64,000 bases of DNA from Bordetella parapertussis (GCA_945866125.1 CAMBFZ010000001.1:62001-126000), one strand, 5' to 3'. Counted from the first letter of the stretch, positions 1-10,127 are shown. A program made the numbers and translations. The notes: a model not told the origin generated them from the sequence alone.

Positions 1-588
1 AACATGTTGTCGATCGCTGGCGTGTTGCTGGCGCGTGGCTTTGATCTGCCGAAAATAATCGTGGCTCTTGAGTCGCTCGTCGCCGTACCCGGCAGGATGG
101 AGCAACTCGGTGGTGCCGATACGCCGCTAGTGGTGATTGATTATGCGCACACGCCGGACGCGCTCGAAAAAGCGGTGCAGAGCGTGCATCAGGTGGCGCA
201 GGAACGTCGCGGCAAACTCTGGTGCGTGTTCGGCTGTGGCGGTGACCGTGATGCGGGCAAGCGGCCGCAGATGGCGCTCGCTGCGCAACAGGCCGAGCAG
301 TTGATTGTCACGAGTGACAATCCGCGTAGTGAAGAGCCGGCAGCGATTATCGCCCAGATTGTGGCCGGTATACCGACTGCTCGCGCCGATCAATATCTGA
401 TCATTGAAGACCGGGCCACCGCCATCCTGACTGCGATTCGACAGGCCGACAAACAAGATGTGGTGCTCATCGCCGGTAAGGGACACGAAAATTTTCAGGA
501 AATCAAAGGCCGTCGTTTTGCTTTCCTCGATGCCGATCATGCCGCGCTGGCTTTAGCCGCGCGCGCCACCCGCCACGGAGGTCACTGA
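1..588 (+). CDS. murE: UDP-MurNAc-tripeptide synthetase MurE (5' end outside window)
   Basis: This is the C-terminal part of the cytoplasmic ligase that adds the third residue of the peptidoglycan stem peptide. The frame is open from base 1, so the N-terminal and most of the ATP-binding domain lie upstream. The visible part contains the VIDYAHTPDALEKA segment and the motif DNPR at bases 316-327, which in this family marks enzymes that use meso-diaminopimelate rather than lysine. The stop codon overlaps the murF start as TGATG, which suggests translational coupling within the dcw operon. The identity is secure; only the missing 5' part is unknown. Confidence 0.96.
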   Translation, partial: NMLSIAGVLLARGFDLPKIIVALESLVAVPGRMEQLGGADTPLVVIDYAHTPDALEKAVQSVHQVAQERRGKLWCVFGCGGDRDAGKRPQMALAAQQAEQLIVTSDNPRSEEPAAIIAQIVAGIPTARADQYLIIEDRATAILTAIRQADKQDVVLIAGKGHENFQEIKGRRFAFLDADHAALALAARATRHGGH

Positions 589-1949
589 TGCGCGCCGATC
601 TGGTCGACCTCGTCGCGGCTATTCCCGGTGCGCGCCTGACTGCACCGGCGCAGATCGATGGCGTCTCGACCAATAGCCAGACAGTCATGCCGGGTAATTT
701 ATTTATCGCGCTTGCGGGCGAGCGGTTTGATGCGCATGATTTTTTGCCGGAAGTTGCGGCCCGCGGCGCTACGGCAGTGGTGGCGTCGCGCGTGCCGCAA
801 GGCTATCCGTTACCAGCCTTGATCGTGCCCGATACGCGCTATGCCCTAGGCCAGTTGGCCAACTGGTGGCGCTGCCGTTTTGCCATACCGGTTATTGGTG
901 TGACGGGTAGCAATGGTAAGACCACAGTCAAGGAAATGATTGCGTCCATTTTGGAAGCCCACTACGGCGCGGGACATTATTTGTCGACGCGCGGTAACCT
1001 CAATAATGAAATCGGGGTGCCGCTGACCTTGTTCCGTTTAACTGCAGAGCACCGCGCCGCGGTGATCGAGATGGGCATGAACCATCCCGGCGAAATCGCG
1101 CGCCTTGCCGCCATTGCCGAGCCTACAGTCGGACTGGTAAATAACGCGCAGCGCGAGCATCAGGAATTCATGGCCAGCGTGGCTGCCGTCGCAGAAGAAA
1201 ATGGTGCGGTCTTGCATGGGCTGGCGGCGGATGGTGTCGCCGTCTTCCCGGCTGATGAAGAATTTACACCGCGATGGCGCGCAATTTCCGCTGCGCGGCC
1301 GGTGCGTGACTTTGGCCTGAATGACGAGGCGGCCATACGTGGCACCTATGTCACCAAAGAATTCGGCAGCCTGCTCACCCTCAATGCGAACGGCCAAACC
1401 TTCAGCGCCCATCTCGCCGCAGCGGGTGTGCATAACGTACGCAACGCGCTCGCCGCGTGCGCTGCCACGCTGGCCATTGGTATACCGCCTGACATGATCG
1501 TGCGCGGTCTGGAAGCGTTTACGCCGGTGGCTGGTCGTCTGCAACGTAAGAGCGCAAAAAACGGCGCACTGCTCATCGACGACACCTACAACGCGAATCC
1601 TGATTCGGTCCGTGCGGCTATTGATGTGCTGGCAGCTGCGCCTGCGCCGCGCACTTTGGTGCTGGGCGACATGGGAGAAGTAGGCAGCGAAGGCATTGCC
1701 TTCCATCAGGAAATCGGCAGCTATGCGCGGGCCCGGCATATCGATCAACTTTTTACCTTGGGCAGTCTTGCCGCGCATGCCAGCAGCGCATTCGGTAGCG
1801 CAGCCCGGCACTTTGCAGACATGGACACCTTAAACGAAGTCATCAGCCACATCACCCCTGAGGCCAGTGTGTTGGTCAAAGGATCGCGGTTCATGAAAAT
1901 GGAACGCGTCGTACAACATCTCACAGGCGCGTTAGCGCAGGGACACTGA
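588..1949 (+). CDS. murF: UDP-MurNAc-tripeptide--D-Ala-D-Ala ligase MurF
   Basis: MurF is a cytoplasmic ATP-dependent Mur ligase that joins D-Ala-D-Ala to the UDP-MurNAc-tripeptide and completes the pentapeptide precursor. The 453-residue protein has the Mur ligase P-loop TGSNGKTT at about residues 106-113, followed by the central-domain segment around EIGVPLTLF. Length fits the family. Its ATG overlaps the murE stop by one base and its own stop lies one base before mraY. It shares substrate flow with murE upstream and mraY downstream. Confidence 0.97.
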   Translation: MRADLVDLVAAIPGARLTAPAQIDGVSTNSQTVMPGNLFIALAGERFDAHDFLPEVAARGATAVVASRVPQGYPLPALIVPDTRYALGQLANWWRCRFAIPVIGVTGSNGKTTVKEMIASILEAHYGAGHYLSTRGNLNNEIGVPLTLFRLTAEHRAAVIEMGMNHPGEIARLAAIAEPTVGLVNNAQREHQEFMASVAAVAEENGAVLHGLAADGVAVFPADEEFTPRWRAISAARPVRDFGLNDEAAIRGTYVTKEFGSLLTLNANGQTFSAHLAAAGVHNVRNALAACAATLAIGIPPDMIVRGLEAFTPVAGRLQRKSAKNGALLIDDTYNANPDSVRAAIDVLAAAPAPRTLVLGDMGEVGSEGIAFHQEIGSYARARHIDQLFTLGSLAAHASSAFGSAARHFADMDTLNEVISHITPEASVLVKGSRFMKMERVVQHLTGALAQGH

Positions 1950-1950
1950 C

Positions 1951-3120
1951 ATGCTGCTGTGGCTTGCACAACAATATCAAGACCAACTAGGCGCGCTGCG
2001 GGTCTTTAACTTCATCACCTTTCGGGCCGTATTTGCGACCCTGACGGCGCTCTTGATTGGCTTACTGTCTGGCCCGGCTGTGATCCGCATGCTGACCCGT
2101 CTGAAGGTTGGGCAGGCTGTGCGCACGGACGGTCCGCAAACGCATCTGATCAAATCTGGCACGCCCACCATGGGCGGTGCGCTGATCTTGATCGGCATCG
2201 GCGTGTCGACCCTGCTGTGGGGCGATTGGAGCAATCGGTTCATGTGGCCGGTGCTGATTGTCACCCTCGGCTTTGGCGCTATCGGCTGGGTCGATGACTA
2301 CCGCAAGGTGGTCTACAAAGACCCCAACGGCATGGCCTCGCGCGAAAAATATTTTTGGCAATCCCTCATCGGATTGACCGCAGCGTTTTATCTGGCCTTC
2401 TCGGTGTCGGGCCCAACCAACATGAAAGTGTGGGCCTTGTTTCTTGAGTGGGTGCAGTCCGGTTTTGAGATGAGCTTGCCGCCGAAGGCCGATTTGATCG
2501 TGCCGTTTTTCAAAACGGTTAGCTATCCCCTGGGAGTCTGGGGTTTTATTGCGCTGACTTATTTTGTCATCGTCGGTACCAGCAATGCGGTCAATCTGAC
2601 CGATGGTCTGGATGGATTGGCCATCATGCCCACCGTGATGGTGGGCTCGGCGCTGGGTCTGTTTGCGTATCTGGCCGGCAGTGCCACCTACGCGAAATAT
2701 TTACTGATCCCCCATATACCGGGTGCGGGCGAGTTGATTATTTTTTGCGGCGCGATGGCTGGCGCGGGTCTGGCATTTTTATGGTTCAACGCCTATCCCG
2801 CGCAGGTCTTTATGGGGGATGTTGGCGCGCTGGCTTTGGGTGGCGCGCTGGGCACCATCGCCGTGATCGCCCGTCAGGAGATCGTGCTTTTTATTATGGG
2901 TGGTGTGTTCGTGGTGGAGACCTTGTCGGTGATGCTGCAAGTGGCTTATTTCAAGTACACCAAAATGCGGACCGGTGTCGGCAAGCGGGTCTTGCTGATG
3001 GCGCCGCTGCATCATCATTTTGAGCAAAAAGGGTGGAAAGAAACCCAAGTCGTGGTGCGCTTCTGGATCATCACGATGATGTTGGTGCTGGTTGGTTTGT
3101 CGACATTGAAGTTACGTTAA
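1951..3120 (+). CDS. mraY: Phospho-MurNAc-pentapeptide transferase MraY
   Basis: This integral membrane enzyme moves phospho-MurNAc-pentapeptide from UDP onto undecaprenyl phosphate to make lipid I. The 389-residue protein is strongly hydrophobic, with about ten membrane segments. It carries the family signatures DDYRK (residues 115-119), NLTDGLDGL (215-223) and APLHHHFE (351-358), which contain the conserved active-site aspartates and histidines. It starts one base after the murF stop and is followed by a 22-base gap before murD. Confidence 0.97.
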   Translation: MLLWLAQQYQDQLGALRVFNFITFRAVFATLTALLIGLLSGPAVIRMLTRLKVGQAVRTDGPQTHLIKSGTPTMGGALILIGIGVSTLLWGDWSNRFMWPVLIVTLGFGAIGWVDDYRKVVYKDPNGMASREKYFWQSLIGLTAAFYLAFSVSGPTNMKVWALFLEWVQSGFEMSLPPKADLIVPFFKTVSYPLGVWGFIALTYFVIVGTSNAVNLTDGLDGLAIMPTVMVGSALGLFAYLAGSATYAKYLLIPHIPGAGELIIFCGAMAGAGLAFLWFNAYPAQVFMGDVGALALGGALGTIAVIARQEIVLFIMGGVFVVETLSVMLQVAYFKYTKMRTGVGKRVLLMAPLHHHFEQKGWKETQVVVRFWIITMMLVLVGLSTLKLR

Positions 3121-3142
3121 ACAGAATGCAGATGGCGTCGTG

Positions 3143-4630
3143 ATGGACTATCAGGGAAAACACGTATTGGTATGCGGGCTCGGTGAGTCGGGTCTGGCGA
3201 TGGCGCTTTGGCTGGCGCGCGCCGGCGCAAGCCTGCGCGTGGCCGATACGCGGGCCGCGCCCGATCGTCTGCCCGCGCTGCGTGCAGCCTTGCCGACGGT
3301 GAGTTTTGTGGCCGGTGAATTTGCGCCCGCACTGCTCGACACCATTGATGTTGTCGTGGTGAGTCCCGGCTTGTCGCCACGCGTTGAATTGGCCGCGCTA
3401 CTCGCCGCGGCTGCCGAGCTGAACCTGCCGGTGTGGGGCGAGATCGAATTATTTGCGCAGGCCTTGGCAGTGCTTAAACAAGAGCGCGGCTACCAACCCA
3501 AGCTCCTTGCCATCACCGGCACCAACGGCAAGACCACCGTGACCAGCCTGACCGGCAAGCTGTGTCGTGCGGCCGGTTTGTCGGTGCAGATTGCCGGCAA
3601 TATCAGCCCGGCTGCGCTGGATGTGTTGCGCGCCGATCTTGATGCCGACACCTTGCCCGATTGCTGGGTACTGGAGCTGTCGAGTTTTCAGCTGCACACC
3701 ACGTACACCTTGCAGGCCGATGCGGCTACCGTGCTCAATGTCACGCAAGACCATCTCGACTGGCATGGCAGCATGGATGCTTACGCGCGAGACAAGGAAC
3801 GTATTTTCGGCCCCGACACAGTGCGCGTACTTAATCGTGACGATGCACGTTGCCTGCAGATGGCGCATGTCTTGTCGTCGGTCGTCACATTTGGTAGTGA
3901 CGCGCCGGCCGCGCCGGATGCGCTGGGTCTGGTCACCGAAAACGGCATGCAGTGGCTGAGTGTGGCGGTCGGCCCCGAGGAAGGCGAAAAGAAAAAGCGG
4001 CGTCAGATTGTTGAGCCCGTTGAGCTCTTTATCAATCGGCTCATGCCGGCCGATGCACTAAAAATCCGCGGTCAGCACAATGCCACCAACGCGCTGGCGG
4101 CATTGGCCTTGTGCCGCGCAATCGACTTGCCGCTGGCACCATTGCTGCACGCAGCGCGACAGTACGCGGGCGAGCCCCATCGTGTTGAACTCGTCGCCAC
4201 CATCGGTGAGGTGGATTATGTGGACGACAGCAAGGGCACCAATGTTGGCGCAACGGTAGCCGCATTAAGTGGACTCGGTGATGGCCATGCGGCCCATTTG
4301 ATCTTGATTGCCGGCGGTGAGGGTAAGGGACAGGATTTCACGCCACTTGCCGCACCGGTAGCGCGTCATGTGCGTGCGGTGCTCTTGATTGGGCGTGATG
4401 CCCCGGCGTTGCGGGCGGCATTGGCTGATACGGGTGTGAATATGATTGATTGCGCCAGCTTGCCCGAGGCGGTGGTGCAGGCTGCTGGATTGGCGCAGCC
4501 AGGTGAGACGGTGTTGTTGTCACCAGCTTGCGCGAGCCTGGACATGTTTGCAAACTACGTTCAGCGCGCGCAAGTATTTATCGAAGCCGTGCGTGAGCTC
4601 GGGCTTGCTCGCGGTGAGGTGATCGCATGA
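3143..4630 (+). CDS. murD: UDP-MurNAc-L-alanine--D-glutamate ligase MurD
   Basis: MurD is the cytoplasmic ligase that adds D-glutamate to UDP-MurNAc-L-Ala. The protein opens with a Rossmann-like segment (VLVCGLGESG) and has the Mur ligase P-loop ITGTNGKTT near residue 125. I use the ATG at 3143; a GTG directly upstream at 3140 is in frame but would add only one residue. A lysine- and glutamate-rich stretch (EEGEKKKRR) near the middle looks like a surface loop insertion. The stop overlaps the ftsW start as ATGA. Confidence 0.95.
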   Translation: MDYQGKHVLVCGLGESGLAMALWLARAGASLRVADTRAAPDRLPALRAALPTVSFVAGEFAPALLDTIDVVVVSPGLSPRVELAALLAAAAELNLPVWGEIELFAQALAVLKQERGYQPKLLAITGTNGKTTVTSLTGKLCRAAGLSVQIAGNISPAALDVLRADLDADTLPDCWVLELSSFQLHTTYTLQADAATVLNVTQDHLDWHGSMDAYARDKERIFGPDTVRVLNRDDARCLQMAHVLSSVVTFGSDAPAAPDALGLVTENGMQWLSVAVGPEEGEKKKRRQIVEPVELFINRLMPADALKIRGQHNATNALAALALCRAIDLPLAPLLHAARQYAGEPHRVELVATIGEVDYVDDSKGTNVGATVAALSGLGDGHAAHLILIAGGEGKGQDFTPLAAPVARHVRAVLLIGRDAPALRAALADTGVNMIDCASLPEAVVQAAGLAQPGETVLLSPACASLDMFANYVQRAQVFIEAVRELGLARGEVIA

Positions 4631-5835
4631 AATTTGCGTTGCCCCTGTTTGCCCGTGCTGATAACGCGCCGACCGAGCTGCAGCTCAGCCAGCGCTCGCG
4701 CATGATGGAATACGATCAGCCGCTGGTCTGGGTGACGGTGCTGCTGCTGCTGACTGGTGTGGTGATGGTCTATTCGGCCTCGATCGGGCTGCCTGACTCA
4801 CCGAAATATGCCAACTACAAGACCCATCATTTTTTATTACGGCAGTCGATGTTTGTCTGTATCGGCTTGTTCATGGGCTTGCTGGCGTTTCGTGTGCGGG
4901 TCGAACAATGGCAAAAGGCAGCGCCGATTTTGTTTGCAGCTGCGTTACTGCTCACGGTGATGGTGTTCATTCCCGGTATCGGAAAAAGCGTCAATGGTTC
5001 CCGGCGCTGGATCGGTATGGGCGGCATTAATTTGCAACCCTCCGAGCTCTTGAAGTTGATGATGGTGATTTACGCAGCTGATTTCACGGTGCGTAAGCAG
5101 CAGTTCATGCACAAGCTGACCAAAGGCTTTTTGCCGATGGCCGCAGCGGTGGCTGCGGTGGGCGCTTTGCTGATGTTGCAGCCCGATCTGGGTGCGTTTG
5201 GCGTAGTGGTTTGCATTGCCATGGGCATTCTGTTTTTGGGTGGCTTTAACCTGATTTGGTTTGGCGGCATCATCACGGTGCTGGTTGCGGTGTTCTCGGT
5301 GATCATCCTGATCTCACCATGGCGACTGGAGCGCATGGTGGCGTATCTCGATCCTTGGGCCAGCGAAAACGTACTAGGCAAAGCCTTTCAGCTGACGCAC
5401 TCACTGATCGCTTTTGGGCGCGGTGAGTTGTTTGGTGTGGGACTCGGCGGTAGCGTCGAAAAACTGCACTACCTGCCCGAAGCGCACACCGATTTTTTAT
5501 TTGCCGTCATCGGCGAAGAATTAGGCTTGGTTGGCGTGCTGATGGTGACGATGCTGTTCTATTGGCTGGTACGGCGGGCGTTTGATATTGGTCGTCAGGC
5601 GATCGTGCTCGACTTTACGTTTGCTGGTTTGGTTGCCAAAGGCATTGGCATTTGGCTCGGGGTGCAGACCTTCATCAACATGGGCGTTAATCTTGGGGTT
5701 TTGCCCACCAAAGGGCTGACCTTGCCGCTGATGAGTTATGGCGGCTCGGGTGTGGTGATTAACTGCATCGGCCTGGCAATCCTGCTACGTATCGATTATG
5801 AAAATCGTCAGCTCATGCGCGGAGGTCGCGTATGA
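4627..5835 (+). CDS. ftsW: Septal peptidoglycan polymerase FtsW
   Basis: FtsW is the SEDS-family membrane glycosyltransferase that works with the septal transpeptidase FtsI in division. The 402-residue protein has a short cytoplasmic N-terminus, about ten transmembrane segments, the conserved INLQPSELLK segment after the third helix and the C-terminal LPLMSYGGSG signature. Start and stop both sit in ATGA overlaps, with murD before and murG after, so translation of the three is probably coupled. Confidence 0.96.
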   Translation: MKFALPLFARADNAPTELQLSQRSRMMEYDQPLVWVTVLLLLTGVVMVYSASIGLPDSPKYANYKTHHFLLRQSMFVCIGLFMGLLAFRVRVEQWQKAAPILFAAALLLTVMVFIPGIGKSVNGSRRWIGMGGINLQPSELLKLMMVIYAADFTVRKQQFMHKLTKGFLPMAAAVAAVGALLMLQPDLGAFGVVVCIAMGILFLGGFNLIWFGGIITVLVAVFSVIILISPWRLERMVAYLDPWASENVLGKAFQLTHSLIAFGRGELFGVGLGGSVEKLHYLPEAHTDFLFAVIGEELGLVGVLMVTMLFYWLVRRAFDIGRQAIVLDFTFAGLVAKGIGIWLGVQTFINMGVNLGVLPTKGLTLPLMSYGGSGVVINCIGLAILLRIDYENRQLMRGGRV

Positions 5836-6905
5836 AGCATTTGCTTGTGATGGCAGCCGGTACGGGCGGGCATATTTTTCCGGGGCTGGCGATTGCCGAG
5901 ACCATGCGCGCGCGTGGCTGGCAGGTCTCGTGGCTGGGTACCACACATGGCATGGAAGCGGAGATCGTGCCGCGTCATGGTCTGCCGTTTGATGCGATTG
6001 CATTCAGCGGTCTGCGTGGCAAAGGTTGGCAGCATTCAGTCGCCGGCGTGTTCAAACTGGCAGCGAGCTTTGTGCGCTGCCTGTCTATCCTGCGCCAGCG
6101 CAAGCCCGACGTCGTGCTCGGCATGGGGGGCTATGTGACTGTGCCGGGTGGATTAATGGCCCGCGTCATGGGCGTGCCTTTGGTACTGGTAAATGCCGAC
6201 GCGGCCTTGCTGATGTCGAATAAAGCTTTGCTGCCCTTTGCCCGTAAAGTCCTGTTTGGTTTTAGTGTGGCCGGCGGTGTTCATCAACGAAAAATACAGG
6301 TGACCGGTAATCCGGTGCGCAAGGAAATCAGCGCGCTACCGGCACCGGCAGCACGCTATGCGGCGCGCACTGGCGCGCTGCATATTCTGGTGATCGGCGG
6401 CAGTTTGGGCGCCAAAATTTTGAATGAAACCGTACCCGCGGCGCTGGCCTTGTTGCCCGCCGACGCGCGTCCTGTTGTTGTGCATCAGTCCGGCAAGCAG
6501 CATATCGCTGCGTTGCGCGCTGCTTACGCCCAAGCGGGTGTCAAAGCCGAAGTGGTCGACTTTATTGACGACATGGCCACACGCTATGCAGAAGCGGATC
6601 TGGTGATCTGCCGCGCCGGCGCCATTACGGTCTCTGAGTTGTGTGCCGCCGGTGTTGCTAGTGCTTTGGTACCTTTGGTTGCATCAACCACCTCGCACCA
6701 ACGCGATAACGCGCGCTGGATGGCTGATACGCAAGCCGGACTGCATCTGCCACAAGCCGAACTCACCGCACAGTCGCTGGCGACGCTACTGCAAAACATG
6801 ACCCGTGCACGCTGTGGGCAACTGGCCGAAGCCGCTTATCGGCAGGGTCGGCGCGATGCCAATGAAGCCATTGCGCGGGTGCTGGAAGAATTGGAAACGC
6901 CATGA
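5832..6905 (+). CDS. murG: Lipid II synthase MurG
   Basis: MurG is a peripheral inner-membrane GT-B glycosyltransferase that adds GlcNAc from UDP-GlcNAc to lipid I to make lipid II. The protein of 357 residues begins with the characteristic glycine-rich loop AAGTGGHIFPGLA (residues 8-20). A second nucleotide-sugar-binding segment, GGSLGAKILNE, lies in the middle, and the C-terminal domain has ICRAGAITVSEL. It overlaps ftsW and murC by four bases at each end. Confidence 0.97.
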   Translation: MKHLLVMAAGTGGHIFPGLAIAETMRARGWQVSWLGTTHGMEAEIVPRHGLPFDAIAFSGLRGKGWQHSVAGVFKLAASFVRCLSILRQRKPDVVLGMGGYVTVPGGLMARVMGVPLVLVNADAALLMSNKALLPFARKVLFGFSVAGGVHQRKIQVTGNPVRKEISALPAPAARYAARTGALHILVIGGSLGAKILNETVPAALALLPADARPVVVHQSGKQHIAALRAAYAQAGVKAEVVDFIDDMATRYAEADLVICRAGAITVSELCAAGVASALVPLVASTTSHQRDNARWMADTQAGLHLPQAELTAQSLATLLQNMTRARCGQLAEAAYRQGRRDANEAIARVLEELETP

Positions 6906-8293
6906 AACACCGAATTAAAAATATTCATTTCGTCGGCATCGGTGGCTCAGGTATGAGCGGGATCGCCGAGGTCCTGCTCAACCTCGGCTATGGGGTCTCG
7001 GGCTCCGACCTGGCCAGTAACGCGGCGAGCCGTCGCTTGGCTGAGCTCGGTGCGCGCATTTATCTGGGCCACGCACCCGGGCATGTCGATGGCGCCGATG
7101 CGATCGTGACCTCCACGGCAGTCACGCCAGACAATCCGGAAGTCATTGCCGCGCGTGCGCGGCAACTGCCGATCGTGCCGCGCGCGGTGATGCTGGCCGA
7201 ATTAATGCGCTTGAAAAGCGGGATTGCGATTGCCGGTACCCACGGCAAGACTACCACCACGAGCCTGGTGGCCAGCGTGCTGGCACAAGGCGGTTTGGAT
7301 CCCACTTTTGTGATTGGTGGACGGCTCAACAGCGCAGGCGCCAATGCCAAACTCGGTGCAGGCGATTTCATTGTGGCCGAGGCCGATGAATCCGATGCCT
7401 CGTTTCTGAATCTGTCGCCGATGATGGAGGTCATCACCAACATCGACGCCGATCATATGGAAACCTATGATCATAGTTTTGCCAAACTCAAGCAGGCCTT
7501 CATCGAATTTACGCAGCGGTTGCCTTTTTATGGTGTCGCCATTTTGTGTATCGATGACGCCAATGTGCGCGAGATCATGCCGTTCATCTCGAAGATGATT
7601 GTCACCTACGGTTTTCATCCCGATGCCCAAGTGCGTGCGGTTGACGCCAAGGCGGTCAATGGGCATATGGAATTTACTGTTATCCAACAAGACTATCCGC
7701 CGATGCCAGTGCGGCTTAACCAACCCGGTATGCATAACGTCCAGAACGCCTGTGCGGCTATTGCGATTGCCCGTGAGCTTGACGTTGCCGATGCGGATAC
7801 ACAAAAAGCCTTGTTTGAATTTACCGGCGTTGGTCGCCGCTTTACCCGGCATGGCGAATTGACGCTGCCCGATGGTACCGGCCGCTTTGCGCTGGTCGAC
7901 GACTACGGTCACCATCCGGTAGAGACCGCAGCGACCATTGCAGCGGCACGCGGCGCCTATCCAGGTCGGCGCTTGGTGCTGGCCTTTCAGCCGCATCGCT
8001 ATACCCGCACGCGGGATCTGTTTGAAGATTTTGTGAAAGTATTGTCCGGCGTCGATGTGCTGGTGCTGGCCGATGTCTATCCGGCAGGCGAGCAGCCGAT
8101 ACCGGCAGCCGACGGCCGTTCACTGGCGCATGCACTGCGCGTGGTGGGCAAGACCGAGTTAGTGTTTGTTGAAGATATCGCCGACATGGCAGCGACCCTG
8201 CTCAAGATGGCAAAGGGAGGGGATGTGGTCATGACGATGGGGGCAGGATCAATTGCCAATGTGCCGGCGCAGCTGATGCAGCTGACCGCGTAA
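6902..8293 (+). CDS. murC: UDP-N-acetylmuramate--L-alanine ligase MurC
   Basis: MurC is the first Mur ligase; it adds L-alanine to UDP-MurNAc in the cytoplasm. The 463-residue protein has the N-terminal nucleotide-binding motif GIGGSGMSGIAE (residues 12-23), the P-loop GTHGKTTTT at 112-120, the central EADESDASFL segment and the C-terminal DDYGHHPVE segment. Length is typical. It starts in an ATGA overlap with murG and is followed ten bases later by ddlB. Confidence 0.97.
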   Translation: MKHRIKNIHFVGIGGSGMSGIAEVLLNLGYGVSGSDLASNAASRRLAELGARIYLGHAPGHVDGADAIVTSTAVTPDNPEVIAARARQLPIVPRAVMLAELMRLKSGIAIAGTHGKTTTTSLVASVLAQGGLDPTFVIGGRLNSAGANAKLGAGDFIVAEADESDASFLNLSPMMEVITNIDADHMETYDHSFAKLKQAFIEFTQRLPFYGVAILCIDDANVREIMPFISKMIVTYGFHPDAQVRAVDAKAVNGHMEFTVIQQDYPPMPVRLNQPGMHNVQNACAAIAIARELDVADADTQKALFEFTGVGRRFTRHGELTLPDGTGRFALVDDYGHHPVETAATIAAARGAYPGRRLVLAFQPHRYTRTRDLFEDFVKVLSGVDVLVLADVYPAGEQPIPAADGRSLAHALRVVGKTELVFVEDIADMAATLLKMAKGGDVVMTMGAGSIANVPAQLMQLTA

Positions 8294-8303
8294 GGATGAT
8301 GAG

Positions 8304-9275
8304 ATGCAGGAAAATTTAAAACAGGAATTCGGAAAAGTCGGCGTACTGTTCGGCGGTCGCTCGGCCGAACGCGACGTATCGCTGATGTCTGGCGCGGGCG
8401 TATTGGCGGCCTTGCAAGCTAGTGGCGTGAATGCTGAAGCGTTTGATCCGGCCAAACAGTCCTTGGCCGAGCTGGCAGCAAAAAAATTCGATCGCGTATT
8501 CATCGCCTTGCATGGTCGTTTTGGGGAAGACGGCACGTTGCAGGGCGCACTCGAGCAGATGGGCATTCCGTATACCGGTCCGGGCGTGTTGGCCTCGGCC
8601 ATTGCGATGGACAAGGCCATGACGAAGCGTGTCTGGATGTTCAATGGCCTCGCTACGCCGCGCTTTGCCATGCTTGATGCGCAATCTGATTGGTCCCATG
8701 TTGCCGCAAGTTTGGGCTTGCCACTGATCGTTAAACCGGCGCACGAAGGCTCGACACTGGGACTCACCAAAGTCACCGACGCGGCGCAATTGCCGGCCGC
8801 TTATGCGCTCGCTGCCAAGTTTGATCGCGCCGTGATGGCCGAAGAATTCATTAGTGGCATGGAGCTGACCTGTCCGGTGCTGGGGTCGGGCGAGAGTGCG
8901 CGTGCGTTACCGCTGATCCGAATTGTGGCGCCGGATGCCAACTACGACTATCAAAATAAATATTTTTCCAATGACACCCAATATCTGTGTCCGAGTGGTT
9001 TGCCGCTTGAGCAAGAAAAGCAGATACAGCAACTGGTTCTGGAGAGCTATCGGGCGCTCGGCTGTCGTGGCTGGAGTCGGGCTGACGTGATGGTGCGGGC
9101 CAGCGATAACGCGCCGTTTCTGCTGGAGATCAATACCTCGCCGGGTATGACAAGTCACTCGCTCGTACCGATGTCGGCCAAGGTAGCTGGCATGGATTAT
9201 GAAAATTTGTGCGTCGCTATTTTGCGTATGGCGGCGCTGGATTTGCATCCGACTGCTGACTGGAAAGCGAGCTGA
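8304..9275 (+). CDS. ddlB: D-alanine--D-alanine ligase
   Basis: This ATP-grasp ligase makes the D-Ala-D-Ala dipeptide used by MurF. The 323-residue protein begins with GKVGVLFGGRSAERDVS, the substrate-binding N-terminal segment, and has HEGSTLGL in the ATP-binding loop. The C-terminal end has the metal-binding LLEINTSPGMTSHS. The ATG at 8304 is preceded by an AAGGA ribosome binding site overlapping the murC stop. Position in the dcw cluster supports the DdlB name rather than a stand-alone DdlA. Confidence 0.96.
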   Translation: MQENLKQEFGKVGVLFGGRSAERDVSLMSGAGVLAALQASGVNAEAFDPAKQSLAELAAKKFDRVFIALHGRFGEDGTLQGALEQMGIPYTGPGVLASAIAMDKAMTKRVWMFNGLATPRFAMLDAQSDWSHVAASLGLPLIVKPAHEGSTLGLTKVTDAAQLPAAYALAAKFDRAVMAEEFISGMELTCPVLGSGESARALPLIRIVAPDANYDYQNKYFSNDTQYLCPSGLPLEQEKQIQQLVLESYRALGCRGWSRADVMVRASDNAPFLLEINTSPGMTSHSLVPMSAKVAGMDYENLCVAILRMAALDLHPTADWKAS

Positions 9276-10081
9276 TGATGTGGAATGACATCAAGGCGAT
9301 GAACGTGATGACCCGGGTGATGATCGGTGCGCTTGCGCTCGTCTTGTTGTTTGGCGTATTCCGATGGAGTTCGTTGCAGCCCATGTTTGATCTACGGGTG
9401 GTGCGCATTCAGGGCGCGCATCATCAGCCGTTGCGTTATGTCGATGCCGCCACAGTGCGTAGCACCGCATTGCCTCGCCTGCGCGGTAATTTTTTTACCG
9501 CTGATTTGCATGCCGTCCGCACGGCCTTTGAAACGGTGCCTTGGGTGTACCGCGCCTCGGTGCGGCGTGAATGGCCAAACAAGCTCATCGTGTCCATCGA
9601 GGAGCATGTGGCGCTGGGTACGTGGGGTGAACAGGAAGGACGTTTGTTGTCCGCTGAAGGTATTTTATTTACGGCCAATCTGGATGAGGCCGAGCAGGAC
9701 GGCAGTCTGTTGACGCTCGATGGCCCTGACGATAGCGCGCCGGAAGTCGCGGCACGACTGGCCGATATCAAAGTCTGGCTAGCACCGATTCATCTGACCC
9801 CGCGTGCGCTGATTTTGTCGAAGCGTTATGCGTGGACCGCGCGGCTGGATAACGGTATTACGCTCAAGCTTGGTCGCGAGCATAGCCGCGATGCATTGAA
9901 GGCGCGGGTTGATCGTTTCGTGAATATTTATCCGCAACTTGCGGCGCGTTTACCGGACCGCATTGAAAGCGTCGATATGCGCTATCCGAATGGCCTGGCT
10001 TTGCGGGCGCGCGGACTGGGTGCGCCGCCAAGTAAGCCGGTGGCGACGCCGGAAGTTTCCGATGAGGCCGATGCGACATGA
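9275..10081 (+). CDS. ftsQ: Cell division protein FtsQ
   Basis: FtsQ is a bitopic inner-membrane divisome protein that connects the early Z-ring proteins to FtsL/FtsB and the septal synthases. The 268-residue protein has one membrane segment at about residues 16-35, then a POTRA domain starting near the segment FDLRVVRIQGAHH, and a second periplasmic domain with PWVYRASVRREWPNKL. The start overlaps the ddlB stop as TGATG; a second ATG directly after is possible. The C-terminal tail is rich in proline, alanine and acidic residues. Confidence 0.94.
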   Translation: MMWNDIKAMNVMTRVMIGALALVLLFGVFRWSSLQPMFDLRVVRIQGAHHQPLRYVDAATVRSTALPRLRGNFFTADLHAVRTAFETVPWVYRASVRREWPNKLIVSIEEHVALGTWGEQEGRLLSAEGILFTANLDEAEQDGSLLTLDGPDDSAPEVAARLADIKVWLAPIHLTPRALILSKRYAWTARLDNGITLKLGREHSRDALKARVDRFVNIYPQLAARLPDRIESVDMRYPNGLALRARGLGAPPSKPVATPEVSDEADAT

Positions 10082-10127
10082 GTATTTTGTTGAACCCACA
10101 CACTGAAAATAACAAGCGAAAATAATC